A DNA stretch of 64,000 bases from Elainella saxicola E1 (GCA_002796835.1 LUGL01000056.1:1-64000), one strand, 5' to 3'; positions 47,162-56,755 are shown, counted from the first letter of the stretch. The notes: a model not told the origin generated them from the sequence alone. Program-made: numbers and translations.

Positions 47162-48115
47162 TTACACTAACGCTAGTTCCCCAACCACCTCTAAGCGTTT
47201 GAAATTGCCAATCGCCATAAACATTTCCGTTAATTGTTCTGACAAAGCTGGACTAATCCAGCCCATTTGTTTCAGCAGGTGAATTGCAGCCGCATGCTTT
47301 GCCCGTTTTGCTCCATCGATCGCCTTAATCGCCAATCCCAGCCCTTCTCCTACGCGACCAATGCACTGAATTCCTTCTGCGCCTGCTTTGCTGACTAACT
47401 CTCCCTGCGACAGCTGCATCAGTTCTGTATCAAACTGGCCTTCTCCTGAAATGAGCGTCGGGTGATGCGTCATAGCCCGCACAATGCGTTCCATATCCAG
47501 GCTATCTCCGGAAGCCAATAAAGCATAGAGCGTTGCCATTTGGCCCAATTGCATAAAATAGGTGGGAGCGCCGCAGTCGTCATGAGCTCCGATAAACTCA
47601 GCGGGTGGCATACGCAACAGCTCCGCTACTTTGCCCAAAATGAGTTGCTGAACCGGATGGTTCGGCTGCAAATAGGAACTCAGGGGAAAATTACGCTGCT
47701 GACAAACGGCCAGCATCCCCGCATGCTTCCCGGAACAGTTATGCTCTAGCGGACTGCGTTTGCCGGTTGGAATGGGACATTGCAGCGCTGAGGGTGGAAC
47801 ATCACATCGCCAGAGAATATTAAATGCCTGACGGGCTTGAGTAACCGTGCCCTGGTGAGAGCTACACATGATAGCCAGATCGCGATCAGTCAAGCCATAT
47901 CGTTCCAACGTACCTGTGGTGGTCACAGCCAGGGCTTGGAATGGCTTCAGAGCCGATCGGACAAAAGTAGTGGTTTCGGCGCTGCCTGCTGCCGACAAAG
48001 CACGGCCTCGATTATCTGATACGACAGCCTGAACTCGGTGGACCGATTCCACAATGCCTTCTCTTAAGAGCCGGACTTCTAATTCAGCAGATTGGGTGCG
48101 TTTTCCTCTGGTCAT
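47162..48115 (-). CDS. Asparaginase (AnsA-like, 'asparaginase II' family)
   Basis: This 317-residue protein matches the rhizobial-type asparaginase family: VRLLREGIVESVHRVQAVVS, TTTFVRSALKPFQALAVTTT, the motif AIMCSSHQGT, the block NCSGKHAGMLAVC with catalytic Ser and Lys, HDDCGAPTY, and SGEGQFDTELM. It hydrolyses asparagine to aspartate and ammonia in the cytoplasm. The ATG at 48115 is chosen over a GTG 12 codons upstream. It ends a same-strand run yqeK, rsfS, CGLD27, asparaginase with a 76-base gap before it. Confidence 0.88.
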   Translation of the reverse strand: MTRGKRTQSAELEVRLLREGIVESVHRVQAVVSDNRGRALSAAGSAETTTFVRSALKPFQALAVTTTGTLERYGLTDRDLAIMCSSHQGTVTQARQAFNILWRCDVPPSALQCPIPTGKRSPLEHNCSGKHAGMLAVCQQRNFPLSSYLQPNHPVQQLILGKVAELLRMPPAEFIGAHDDCGAPTYFMQLGQMATLYALLASGDSLDMERIVRAMTHHPTLISGEGQFDTELMQLSQGELVSKAGAEGIQCIGRVGEGLGLAIKAIDGAKRAKHAAAIHLLKQMGWISPALSEQLTEMFMAIGNFKRLEVVGELALV

Positions 48116-48191
48116 TCTTAGCTCTCTAACCTGGCTAAAAATGTGACACACTCTGGGGATAGACGCAAGCGATCGTCATAAAAAACTATAG

Positions 48192-48689
48192 TCATAGAAA
48201 AATCCAGATGAGGGCGTTGGCGAATAAGAGAGAGGCAATCACAACAAACGTCAACTGTAAACGCCGGAGGGGTGCTCGAATTTGGTAGGTCACAATCAGG
48301 CGATCGCGCTGGAGGACTTCTTCGGGCTTCTGCCAGCATTGGCCATCATACCAACCCGATTCTTCATAAAAGATCGTTTCCTGAGACAATCGATTGCGAA
48401 CATAGATCCAGCCCAGATAAAGGCGGATCAGAGCCAGCGTTGGCAGCAAAAAGGCCCCTGCTGAAGCACTCAGGAAGAACTGAATTGGATATTTAGCTGG
48501 GGGAAAGCTTACCACTGCAACAGGAGCCGCAATTACCCAGCTCAACAGCCATAAAATGACGATCGGCTTCAGATAGTGATTCAATTCAAGGGTTGCCCAC
48601 CGAAAAAACCAGGATTCTTGAAGTTCCTGATACTCATTAATGGGCTGCTGCTCAGCCGGAACGGGGCAAACAGGCGCAGAAGAATTCAT
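48192..48689 (-). CDS. CGLD27-family membrane protein
   Basis: This 165-residue protein has three or four membrane helices (IVILWLLSWVIAAPVAVVSF, GAFLLPTLALIRLYLGWIYV, FVVIASLLFANALIWIFL) and the conserved segment SQETIFYEESGWYDGQCWQK then PEEVLQRDRLIVTYQIRAPL. This family is conserved across cyanobacteria and chloroplast-bearing eukaryotes; in plants it has been linked to iron-deficiency responses, but its biochemical role is unknown. It follows rsfS after 33 bases. The ATG at 48689 is preferred to a TTG two codons earlier. Confidence 0.85.
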   Translation of the reverse strand: MNSSAPVCPVPAEQQPINEYQELQESWFFRWATLELNHYLKPIVILWLLSWVIAAPVAVVSFPPAKYPIQFFLSASAGAFLLPTLALIRLYLGWIYVRNRLSQETIFYEESGWYDGQCWQKPEEVLQRDRLIVTYQIRAPLRRLQLTFVVIASLLFANALIWIFL

Positions 48690-48722
48690 GGTCAACCCAG
48701 GTGTGACGTTTGTCTTTAAAAT

Positions 48723-49196
48723 TTAGCGAATCTCTGGTGAACCCGACAGCGAGAAGTTGAGCTGTTCAGCATGACCCCAGAAAGCTTCCAGGTTGTAAAA
48801 CTCTCGCTCTTTGGGCAGAAAGATATGGGCAATGACGTCGCCATAGTCGATCAACACCCAACTTCCTTCAAGCTGCCCTTCAATGCGCAACGGACGCTGT
48901 TGCCATTCGGTTTCTACCTTGTCTTCGATCGATCGGGCAATGGCACGCACCTGCACGTTTGAGAAGCCGGTAACCACGACAAAGTAATCCGCCAGATAGG
49001 AGACATCGGACACTCGCAACAGCATAATGTCTGCCCCTTTGCGATCGTCTGCCGCCTGAGCAATAGTTACAGCCAATTGGTGGCTTTCGTCATCCGTTCT
49101 GGGGTTCTGGGTGACGGTCGGTGTAGTCAGGCCATTGTCGAGATCAGAATTGTCGAGGTCAGAAGGGAAGGGGGAAGTAGGCAGTGAGTTTGACAT
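48723..49196 (-). CDS. rsfS: Ribosome silencing factor RsfS (Iojap)
   Basis: This 157-residue protein has the RsfS/Iojap domain at about 40-145: AADDRKGADIMLLRVSDVSY, ADYFVVVTGFSNVQVRAIAR, GSWVLIDYGDVIAHIFLPKE and FYNLEAFWGHAE. It binds L14 (uL14) on the large subunit and blocks joining of the 30S subunit when nutrients run low. The N-terminal 35 residues are a disordered Ser/Thr/Asp-rich extension. It follows yqeK after 99 bases, a common cyanobacterial arrangement. Confidence 0.95.
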   Translation of the reverse strand: MSNSLPTSPFPSDLDNSDLDNGLTTPTVTQNPRTDDESHQLAVTIAQAADDRKGADIMLLRVSDVSYLADYFVVVTGFSNVQVRAIARSIEDKVETEWQQRPLRIEGQLEGSWVLIDYGDVIAHIFLPKEREFYNLEAFWGHAEQLNFSLSGSPEIR

Positions 49197-49295
49197 TCAG
49201 GTCGTTCTTCTCCTTAGTGATGGGTGAAGTAGGTAGAGCATCGATAGCTTTGGTTTAACGGTTTTGACAGCATGGGTCGTCCTCCTTTCGATCGA

Positions 49296-49964
49296 CTAAA
49301 CAAACTTTGAGCGGCTAGCCAGAGGGTTCTTCGAGCTACCTTCTGGCTGATTGGCTGAAACAGCGGCTGGAGCACTCTGGCGAGCTTGATGCAAAAACCA
49401 ATTTCTGGTGGCGATCGCCCGTGGATGGATCAGCCGTTGGGTCGCAATCAAATGATGCAACGTATAGTCGCTGGTCCTCCAAACTGCCTCAGCTAAATTT
49501 TGATGACTGATTTGGCGCAGCTTGGCTAATTCAGCAGACTCTCCTCGACCAGGCTCTAAGCCATCTGCCAGATAAACCACGCAGCTTAAGGCATCCATTC
49601 CAGGCTGGCCAAGCGTATGATTAGCGATCGCCGCCAAAATTTCCGGGTCGGTAATGCCAAACCGATCGCGAGCCACGATCGCACTGACATCAGCATGCAG
49701 CAGATGGGGGTTCATCTCAGCGACAGGATCAAGCAATAAGCCTTGCTGCCGAGCAGTTTCTAACAAAACTTGCGGTTTAAAGTATTTCGCTAAATCATGC
49801 ATCAAGCCTGCCTGAGCTGCTTTGAATGGGTTTAACGCATGACTCTGCGCTAACTCGATCGCCATTTGCTCTACCCGCATCACATGCTCTACCCGAGTTG
49901 CAGGCACATTTTCCGTGAGCCAATCGAGAATTTTCTGGCGTAAGACAGCGGCAGGTTCACCCAT
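49296..49964 (-). CDS. yqeK: YqeK-type HD hydrolase (symmetrical Ap4A hydrolase family)
   Basis: This 222-residue protein has the HD-domain metal ligands in HVMRVEQMAIELA, AGLMHDLAKYFKP, LHADVSAIVARD, IANHTLGQPGM and the YqeK signature VVYLADGLEPGR. Characterised members cleave diadenosine tetraphosphate to two ADP. The C-terminal 30 residues are a polar extension. The genes downstream (rsfS, CGLD27) match the usual order. The ATG at 49964 is clear. Confidence 0.92.
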   Translation of the reverse strand: MGEPAAVLRQKILDWLTENVPATRVEHVMRVEQMAIELAQSHALNPFKAAQAGLMHDLAKYFKPQVLLETARQQGLLLDPVAEMNPHLLHADVSAIVARDRFGITDPEILAAIANHTLGQPGMDALSCVVYLADGLEPGRGESAELAKLRQISHQNLAEAVWRTSDYTLHHLIATQRLIHPRAIATRNWFLHQARQSAPAAVSANQPEGSSKNPLASRSKFV

Positions 49965-50219
49965 TCAAATCAGTCAAAGCATTATGAAACAGAGTCATGA
50001 TTATTAAAGATGCTGATGGTCCCAAAAGTTATGAATAATCAAACAGACTTTGAAACAAAAAATTGGATCAAATCAACAAATATTAAACTTCAGGGGTCAG
50101 CGTTCGATCCCTGTAGTGCTTTTATTCTAGATCAACTTTTTCAATCCTACAGATGCCGTTAATACAACTTGCAGGACATGCTCAGGTGTAATGCTCAGGC
50201 TAGAGATGGACACCAGATG

Positions 50220-51245
50220 CTAAGCCAGATGTTTGAAGAGCATCTTGATTAACTGGGGTCGGGTTAAAGGCTGAACAAGGTAGTCGGTTGCCCCTGCTAA
50301 CCGGGCCTGAAGCCGATCGAGCCAGCCTGAACGATTGGTTACAGCAATGATAGGTAGCCGTTGAAAGTCAGGATAGCCATGCAGTAGACTGCAGAGTCGA
50401 TAGGCGTCTTTGAGTTGGGACGCATCCAGTAAAATCAGGTCCGGCTGACGAACCGTAAGTTGAAGCAATGCTTCTAGCAGATCTTTGACCACCGCCACCG
50501 AGAAGAATTCATCATCTAGCAGCAACTTGCTAGGGTTCAGGGTTGTCTTAGTCGGCTCGATACAAAGGATTGAAAAAATCTGCTGGCTCTGAGACAGAGA
50601 AGGTAGCACTGTTATAGGGGCCTCTGCATCAACTGCTCCTACAGCAGGCTTCGCGAGTGGTGTAAAGGTTTCACGGGGAGCCCTGGACTGGCTTAATCTA
50701 CCTGAAAGGGGCGATACAGCGGTAAGTTGTTGCGGTTGCGGTTGTTCAAAACAAGTTTGACAAAATTCGATTAGCCAGGGTAAATCTAAATTACAAAAAA
50801 CGGCAGGAAAACTGACTGGATCAAACGGCAGCAAAACAGCATCGCCGGTCTGAACGGTCAGTAGGGATCGAATCACCTCTTCTGATAATTTCTCCACCAA
50901 TAGGGCAGCATGGGCAAATGCGAAATAGTTTTGCTTTACCAACCAGTGAATGGCCTGATAGTCTTTGCAAAGGTTGTCGTCAAAGGGTTCAAACAGCGTT
51001 TGCATTTGGTCTCGAATGGCGCTGACCAAGGTCGGAATTTGAGGCCGAAGTTTCCGTAAATGGTGATCGAAGCGCTCAAATGGATCGACTGAATTGGTGG
51101 CATAAAACAGCCTTCCCTGGTTCAGCAAGATTGACCAGGTGATCTGTCCGTCGGAAAGCTGAAGGCAACCCGTTTGGCACTGTTCGGCTAAACGCAAGAG
51201 GAGTTGGGAAATGGTCAACTCCGGAGAAACACGGTAGTAATTCAT
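50220..51245 (-). CDS. PatA-type response regulator with a degenerate receiver
   Basis: This 341-residue protein has an N-terminal PATAN/DUF4388 domain (about 1-110: SQLLLRLAEQCQTGCLQLSD, ILLNQGRLFYATNSVDPFER), a helical middle (WLVKQNYFAFAHAALLVEKL) and a C-terminal receiver (about 225-341). The receiver keeps the phospho-acceptor region (DLILLDASQLKD) but has CIEPTKTT where the acidic pair should be and YLVQPL where the conserved lysine should be, so normal phosphorylation is unlikely. PatA/PixG-type proteins act in heterocyst pattern or phototaxis signalling. The next gene upstream is a paralogue with an intact receiver. Confidence 0.85.
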   Translation of the reverse strand: MNYYRVSPELTISQLLLRLAEQCQTGCLQLSDGQITWSILLNQGRLFYATNSVDPFERFDHHLRKLRPQIPTLVSAIRDQMQTLFEPFDDNLCKDYQAIHWLVKQNYFAFAHAALLVEKLSEEVIRSLLTVQTGDAVLLPFDPVSFPAVFCNLDLPWLIEFCQTCFEQPQPQQLTAVSPLSGRLSQSRAPRETFTPLAKPAVGAVDAEAPITVLPSLSQSQQIFSILCIEPTKTTLNPSKLLLDDEFFSVAVVKDLLEALLQLTVRQPDLILLDASQLKDAYRLCSLLHGYPDFQRLPIIAVTNRSGWLDRLQARLAGATDYLVQPLTRPQLIKMLFKHLA

Positions 51246-51676
51246 TAAGGAAATTTATATTTCTTTAGTTTTAATCGCAGTCTAACAGTCCTAAAGAGTT
51301 CCCATCTTCCGTGATTTAACTTAGCTTTCGTCTCAAACTCCCCCTCAGAATTTAGAGTTTTCATATCTTCAGTGATTTTTCCTCCGCAAGATTACGGTTT
51401 CTCATTAGCCTAATGGTGTAAGTTTTCCTACTTGATGGAGATAAAACAGCAAAATAGCATTAATACTGCTCATAGTGGCATGTGAATGTTGAAATGAATG
51501 AAGCAACCTGGAGTCATTGCAAACTTTAAAGCCCTCTGAATCCAGATTGAAGATTTCAGAGGGCTGTATTTTGGGGGGGACTACAAGGTTAGGGGCTTTT
51601 AGGACGAGAAGATTCGGGTTGACCAAATTTCTAACAAATTCTTCAGCTTAATTTCGCGGGGCAGCGATCCAAGCAG
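51246..51676. other. Intergenic between the two PatA-type genes
   Basis: No gene is supported; a 73-codon minus-strand frame runs through the terminator at 51531-51564 and is not called. Confidence 0.45.
51531..51564 (-). terminator. Hairpin terminator downstream of the second PatA-type gene
   Basis: A perfect 10-bp stem (GCCCTCTGAA/TTCAGAGGGC) with a 14-base loop is followed on the minus strand by TTTAAAGTTT. It lies about 113 bases after the stop at 51677, so the two PatA-type genes are likely transcribed separately. Confidence 0.6.
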
Positions 51677-52717
51677 CTACTGGAGGTGCTTAAACACCAT
51701 TTTGACGAGATCAGGTTGGGTAAAGGGCTTGGCCAAAAATCCTGAGGAACCGACTAGTTTTGCTTTTGCCCGATCGATCAACCCTGTGTTGCTAGTTACC
51801 ATAACGACGGGGGTTTGACGAAAGCTGGGATGCTTGCGTAATAGTGAACAAAGTTCGTATCCATCCAGATTTGGCATGGTTACATCCAGCAGCACTAAAT
51901 CGGGTTTACTGCGGATAATTTGCATTAAGGCCTTAACCGGATCGTTAATCATGATGATAGAAAACTCATCCCCTAGAAACGAATTAATCGTTTTTAAGAT
52001 AGAAGGACTATCGTCCACACAGGCGATCGTATAGCTTGATTTACGAGTAGGGGCGATGGGTTTATCAACGGTTGCCGATCGTCCGTTGGTATGGGCAACT
52101 GATGAGGGCTGTTGGGCCAAGGTTGACAGAGAATAAGCACTGGTTGGATTAAACGATGTGGGACGGGTTTCCTTCACCGAGGGAGGCAGACCAACCGCTT
52201 GGCGCTGACGCAACCGACTCTGACAAAATTCCAGCAGCGACGGTAAATCTAATTGACAAAAAACGGGTGGGGCATGATTTTGGTCCGAAGGAATCCACTC
52301 GCAATTGCCTTCCTGGACTGAAAGCAGCGATTCTAGAACCTCTTTTGCTAATTCCTCAATCAAAAGCGCCGCTTGAGCGGAGGTCAGATGGCGTTGCTTC
52401 ACCAACCAATCGATCGCCTCATAATCTCGGCAGATAAAGGAGGACGCTTCCGCAGGGGCTTCAAACAACAGACGGACTTGAATCCGAATGGCGCTCACTA
52501 AACTGGGAATTTGAATGCTGAGACGTCGCAAGTATCGATCAAATCGACCAAATGGATCGATCGAGTTGGTTGCGTAGATCAATTTCCCTCGTTTGAGATA
52601 AACCATCCAAGATACAACTCCACCAGATAGATGCAAGCATCCATCCAATTGGGAATCGATGAGTTGGTTTAGTAGACGGGGAAGAGGTAGTTCACGAGAA
52701 AATGTATAGTGACCCAT
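51677..52717 (-). CDS. PatA-type response regulator with an intact receiver
   Basis: This 346-residue protein has the same layout as its neighbour: a PATAN domain (LPRLLNQLIDSQLDGCLHLS, VYLKRGKLIYATNSIDPFGR), a helical linker, a Ser/Thr-rich spacer (about 180-220) and a C-terminal receiver. Here the receiver is complete: the acidic pair in ACVDDSPSILKT, the phospho-Asp in LVLLDVTMPNLDGYE, the Thr in VVMVTSNTG and the Lys in FLAKPFTQPDL. It should be phosphorylated by a histidine kinase, possibly of a chemotaxis-like pilus system; none is adjacent. The two proteins appear to come from a tandem duplication. Confidence 0.88.
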   Translation of the reverse strand: MGHYTFSRELPLPRLLNQLIDSQLDGCLHLSGGVVSWMVYLKRGKLIYATNSIDPFGRFDRYLRRLSIQIPSLVSAIRIQVRLLFEAPAEASSFICRDYEAIDWLVKQRHLTSAQAALLIEELAKEVLESLLSVQEGNCEWIPSDQNHAPPVFCQLDLPSLLEFCQSRLRQRQAVGLPPSVKETRPTSFNPTSAYSLSTLAQQPSSVAHTNGRSATVDKPIAPTRKSSYTIACVDDSPSILKTINSFLGDEFSIIMINDPVKALMQIIRSKPDLVLLDVTMPNLDGYELCSLLRKHPSFRQTPVVMVTSNTGLIDRAKAKLVGSSGFLAKPFTQPDLVKMVFKHLQ

Positions 52718-53208
52718 TCAGGCACCTGTTTCAGTTTCGGCTCTCTGCAGCGACTCTAAAATCTAGCCTTATCTCAACCTTAACGAAGCCCGAATCAGTT
52801 TCCTGCCATTTTGCCCACTACGCAAAAATACTGGCAAAAACCTGAACAACCAGGATATGCTGCCCAATGCAGGACAATCTCAAAACACAAGAATTAGGGA
52901 ACAACCTACAAGTTTACCTGGCAAATCTGCAACGACTTGACTAGTAAGGAACTTTATGAGCAAATCACCACATAAGTGACTAAAGTATATTTACCCAGCT
53001 ACTCCGTATTTATAGCAGTATTGCATTGTTTTTAAACCTACCAGAATCTCCTAGGTCTAGAGAACCCTTTATAGAAATTTCACAGTTTTACAGGTTCTTA
53101 TCTTTTATATTGGGCGCTTTGAGATATGGATGATATTCTGAAAAAATATCAGTATCAAACACCGCCCACCTGCGTCAGCTCAATTTACATCGTCACCTGA
53201 AATCTACC
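52718..53208. other. Intergenic, no gene seen
   Basis: This divergent gap of 490 bases carries no supported gene, repeat or RNA. It is AT-rich at 52960-53130, where the two promoters probably lie. Confidence 0.35.
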
Positions 53209-53922
53209 GTGAACCAGTCTTCCACTTGGGAATTGGCCCAGCAGATTGCCAATCAAACCAAAATCGAGCAGTCCAATCGTTTGAAACGCAGCATTGCCGC
53301 ATGGAACATCTGGCGGGCTGAGCACCAGAACAGTGCAGTCGATTTAATGAATGTGAACTTAGCGGAAACCAATTTGAGTGGCGCTGACTTACGAGAAGCA
53401 GATTTGCGGGGAGCAAAGCTGAACCTTGCTAATCTCAGTGGAGCCGATCTGGTTAGCAGTTATTTGATCGGAGCAAATTTAAGTCAAGCTGATTTAAGCG
53501 GGGCTGACTTGCGCGGAGCGGACCTGAGACTGGCGAATCTGCATGGCGCAGATTTACGCGGGGCAGACCTGAGACTGGCCAATTTGAATGGCGCAGATTT
53601 ACAGGACGCCGATTTGCGCGGGGCAGATTTAAGTCTTGCAGATCTAAGTCTCACTAATCTAGTGGGCACAAATTTGGTTGGGGCAGATTTGGGAGAGACA
53701 ATCTTAACCGACGCAAATATTCGGATGGCTAAAGTGAGGGATGCGCTTTTCTGCGACAACCCTGGGTTGATGCCCCACGACAAAGCCTATCTGATTGCCC
53801 GAGGTGCTATCTTTCCAACCGATATTCGCACCTTGTCAAACCCGATTGACTCGATCGACTTTAGCTCTGTTCGACCAGATCGAGATTCTCAACTCTTTGA
53901 AAAACCCCTTGGGTTCACTTGA
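53209..53922 (+). CDS. Pentapeptide-repeat protein
   Basis: This 237-residue protein has a helical N-terminus (LAQQIANQTKIEQSNRLKRS, WNIWRAEHQNS) then about 25 A(D/N)LXX units between residues ~45 and ~180 (NLAETNLSGADLREADLRGA and on), forming a right-handed beta-helix. The C-terminal ~55 residues leave the repeat (CDNPGLMPHDKAYLIARGAI). The DNA of the repeats is itself repetitive. No ATG lies upstream of the repeat region in frame; the GTG at 53209 is taken as the start, without a strong ribosome-binding site. It is convergent with sufE. Confidence 0.85.
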   Translation: MNQSSTWELAQQIANQTKIEQSNRLKRSIAAWNIWRAEHQNSAVDLMNVNLAETNLSGADLREADLRGAKLNLANLSGADLVSSYLIGANLSQADLSGADLRGADLRLANLHGADLRGADLRLANLNGADLQDADLRGADLSLADLSLTNLVGTNLVGADLGETILTDANIRMAKVRDALFCDNPGLMPHDKAYLIARGAIFPTDIRTLSNPIDSIDFSSVRPDRDSQLFEKPLGFT

Positions 53923-53936
53923 TTGGTTGTTGTCCG

Positions 53937-54371
53937 CTAGGCGTTTGCCCCTAATTGGAGTGCTTTCTGCTGCATCATCCGGAAGATGTTATAGAAGCCA
54001 TTGGCACGAGAGGGCGTCAAGCTGACATTGAGGCCGGTTGCCTGAATGAAATCAGGGGTAATTTGCAAAATTTGAGCGGGCGTCAGGTCATTCAAGCCTC
54101 GAATCAGCAGAGCTACTAAACCTTTCACAAGCTGAGAATCAGAATCCCCGTGGAACTTGACTTTGCCATCAACGAGTTCAGCGGTGATATAAACCTGCGA
54201 AGTACAGCCAGATACCTTGTTTTCCGATGTTTTGTCACTCTCAGGCAACGCTTCTAACCGTTTAGCCAAAGAGAGCAACTGCTCGTATCGCTGTTTGGGA
54301 TCTGAAACGCGCTGAAAACGCTGCACAATTTGCTCTAGCGCAGGCGGCAGTGGAGCTGAAGTTCCGACCAT
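53937..54371 (-). CDS. sufE: SufE-family sulfur acceptor
   Basis: This 144-residue protein matches SufE: IVQRFQRVSDPKQRYEQLLS, LPESDKTSENKVSGCTSQVY with the sulfur-accepting cysteine in VSGCTSQV, VKFHGDSDSQLVKGLVALLI, and GLNVSLTPSRANGFYNIFRM. It takes persulfide from the cysteine desulfurase SufS and passes it to the SUF scaffold for iron-sulfur cluster assembly. The other suf genes are not here. The ATG at 54371 is preferred to a TTG at 54383. It lies 42 bases after dnaX on the same strand. Confidence 0.94.
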   Translation of the reverse strand: MVGTSAPLPPALEQIVQRFQRVSDPKQRYEQLLSLAKRLEALPESDKTSENKVSGCTSQVYITAELVDGKVKFHGDSDSQLVKGLVALLIRGLNDLTPAQILQITPDFIQATGLNVSLTPSRANGFYNIFRMMQQKALQLGANA

Positions 54372-54413
54372 GATTTCTGACAATGGTGAGTTCTACTTAA
54401 AAACGGGTCCTAC

Positions 54414-56486
54414 TTAAAATGGTACGTCATCATCTGGATCACCATCTTCTACCAAATCTGGACTCAGATCTGCAGGATTGGCATTGAGGTTCAATTCTTC
54501 CACACTGCCGACCGTCGTCATCCCTCCATCCTCCCAGCTGACAATTTGCCCGTTAAACATTTGGGCCAAACTCTTGGCTGCACGGCTCACTTCATCTTCC
54601 GTTTGCCAGGGCTGTAAAGGTTCAGGACTAGGTTCTGGTGCTGCAGGTTGAGCGGGATAGGGAGAGGCAGGCTCAGAGACAACTCGGCTGCCATTACGAG
54701 GAGCAAGTTGTTCGGTTGCAAGTGCAGGTCTAACCTCAGACTCACGATTCACGCCAGAGTCAGAAAAAGAAGGTTGAGCCAGCGTGAGTGAAACGGGTGG
54801 AGAGGCAGGCGGGGCAGCAGAAACTGGGGCGTTCAAGGTAGCAATCGGCGCATCTGAAGCAACGGGCGCAGCTACAACTTCTAGGCTCACCCGCACAGGC
54901 CGCTGCAAATGTTTCTCGAGTGCAGTCTCCAGGTTAGTGATGCGCTGCTGCGCCATTTTAAACAACGGCTGGGAGGTGATGCCAATCCGAGCCATTTCGC
55001 CCTCAAGCGCCAGTAAACAGCCCTGCTGCTTGAACAAGGCCTGCGTACCGGGTGGCTGCAAAAGCCCCAGAATGGCCTGCCAAATTTGCTCCAGATTCAG
55101 CGCTGGTTTGGCAGAAATCGGAACCGGAGCAGGGGAAGCCCCTCTGCCATTTGCTCCAGTTGGAATGGGATGCGGCGGCAGTTCTACCTCAGGAGATTCT
55201 GGCTCTGGAGGCAGCGAAACAGGAATTTGGGCAGCAGTGGCATCAGGGGAGGGTGGAACTGGCGTTGCAGGTGGAGCTGGTGTTGGAATGGGAGTTGGGG
55301 CGATCGGTCGAGCAGGTGGAGCAACAGCCGTTCGAGCTGCCATTTGAGGTGTGATTTGAGGTGCGATTTGAGGTGCGATTTGGGCAGCAGAGGCGATTGG
55401 CAGCGACAGCAATCCCAGCAAAGTCACTTCTAACCACAACCGAGGTTGGGTGGAATTCTTGATCTGCACTTCGCTCGCCCGTAAATGCTGCTGCCCTTGC
55501 AAGAGCGTGCTCACCTCCATCGCTTGAACAAGCTGCGTCATCTCTGCCCAGGTGGGTGGGGTAATGGCAACCAGATCCAATCGATCGGGCGTGGTTTTCG
55601 CAATTAACAAATCGCGATAAAAGCTGGCCAGATTTTGCAACACGATCAGAGGTTCCCGCCCTCGGTCCAATAAATGGCGCACTCGATCGATTACACCCGT
55701 TGTATCATTTCGTACAATGGCTTCAACCAAGGCGAGCAAATCGCGTTCCGGAACAGCCCCCACCAAATCCCAAACTCGCTCGACGTTGATCTGACCTTCC
55801 AGGAGGCTGAGCTGATCAAGGGTGCTTTCAGCATCGCGCAGTCCCCCCTGAGCAATTTGGGCTACCAGTTGGATGGCGTCGGGGGTAATGTCGATCGCTT
55901 CCTGGCTGGCAATTTGGGTGAGGTGCCTCACCATCGCAGGCAATTCAATGCGGCGAAAGTCAAAGCGTTGGCAGCGAGAAATGATTGTGGGTAACACTCG
56001 CTGGGGATCGGTCGTCGCAAGGACAAAAATGACGCGATCGGGCGGTTCTTCCAGGGTTTTAAGCAGCGCATTAAAGGCCGCAGTGCTTAGCATGTGGCAC
56101 TCATCCACCACATAGACTTTGTAGCGACACTGCACCGGGGCAAACTGCGATCGTTCAATCAGCTCGCGAATATTATCGACGCCCGTATTGCTGGCCGCAT
56201 CAATTTCAATCACATCCAGGGCAGAGCCATTGGCGATCGATCGACAAACTTCACAAGTGCCACAAGGGATTTCAGTCGGTCGATCGGCCTTCAGACAGTT
56301 CAGTGACTTTGCCAAAATTCGAGCGCTAGAAGTTTTTCCCGTACCGCGTGCGCCAGTAAATAGATAGGCAGGCGCAATTTTTTGCTGCCGCAAGGCATTC
56401 CTCAAGGTTGTGGCGATCGCTTCTTGCCCAACGAGTTCAGCAAAGGTTTGTGGACGGTACTTGTGATGAAGCGGTTCGTAAGCCAT
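54414..56486 (-). CDS. dnaX: DNA polymerase III subunits gamma/tau
   Basis: This 690-residue clamp-loader ATPase has Walker A GARGTGKT (45-52), the zinc cysteines Cys64, Cys75, Cys78 and Cys81 (CLKADRPTEIPCGTCEVC), Walker B with VYVVDECHML, the SRC motif in IISRCQRFDFRRI, and the domain III collar to about residue 360. A Pro/Ala-rich linker (about 370-470, with APQIAPQITPQ repeats) leads to a C-terminal tau-like domain and an acidic tail ending DDDVPF. Some cyanobacterial dnaX genes carry an intein (split in Synechocystis); this one has none. I see no clear slippery site for programmed frameshifting. Confidence 0.96.
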   Translation of the reverse strand: MAYEPLHHKYRPQTFAELVGQEAIATTLRNALRQQKIAPAYLFTGARGTGKTSSARILAKSLNCLKADRPTEIPCGTCEVCRSIANGSALDVIEIDAASNTGVDNIRELIERSQFAPVQCRYKVYVVDECHMLSTAAFNALLKTLEEPPDRVIFVLATTDPQRVLPTIISRCQRFDFRRIELPAMVRHLTQIASQEAIDITPDAIQLVAQIAQGGLRDAESTLDQLSLLEGQINVERVWDLVGAVPERDLLALVEAIVRNDTTGVIDRVRHLLDRGREPLIVLQNLASFYRDLLIAKTTPDRLDLVAITPPTWAEMTQLVQAMEVSTLLQGQQHLRASEVQIKNSTQPRLWLEVTLLGLLSLPIASAAQIAPQIAPQITPQMAARTAVAPPARPIAPTPIPTPAPPATPVPPSPDATAAQIPVSLPPEPESPEVELPPHPIPTGANGRGASPAPVPISAKPALNLEQIWQAILGLLQPPGTQALFKQQGCLLALEGEMARIGITSQPLFKMAQQRITNLETALEKHLQRPVRVSLEVVAAPVASDAPIATLNAPVSAAPPASPPVSLTLAQPSFSDSGVNRESEVRPALATEQLAPRNGSRVVSEPASPYPAQPAAPEPSPEPLQPWQTEDEVSRAAKSLAQMFNGQIVSWEDGGMTTVGSVEELNLNANPADLSPDLVEDGDPDDDVPF

Positions 56487-56755
56487 AGGTCTGCTGAATT
56501 TCTCTCCTCTCTAGAGTAAGCGAGGATGCTTCGAACGAATGTACTAATTCGGGCGAATTTTAAGAATAGCTTGAAAGCACAATTGATCGATGTAGTTTCT
56601 CTGATCGATTCTGCCGATCCATCAATTCCCCAAATCCCAAATCAACTTCCCAAATCAATTCTCCCGGCCAGTTCTCCAGATTCGCGCGATCCCAATCCTC
56701 CCCATCCCGGCTTCTGTGTGGAATAATAGAGATTAAATTATTCTTAGATTTAGCA

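Noticed and set aside
50085-50125. tRNA-like arm around GTTCGATCCCTG
   Set aside because: A 5-bp stem with a TTCGA loop is present, but no acceptor stem, D-arm or anticodon arm can be built around it.
54784-55433. Plus-strand frames rich in Gly and Ser inside dnaX
   Set aside because: They mirror the Pro/Ala-rich linker of dnaX on the other strand and have no independent support.
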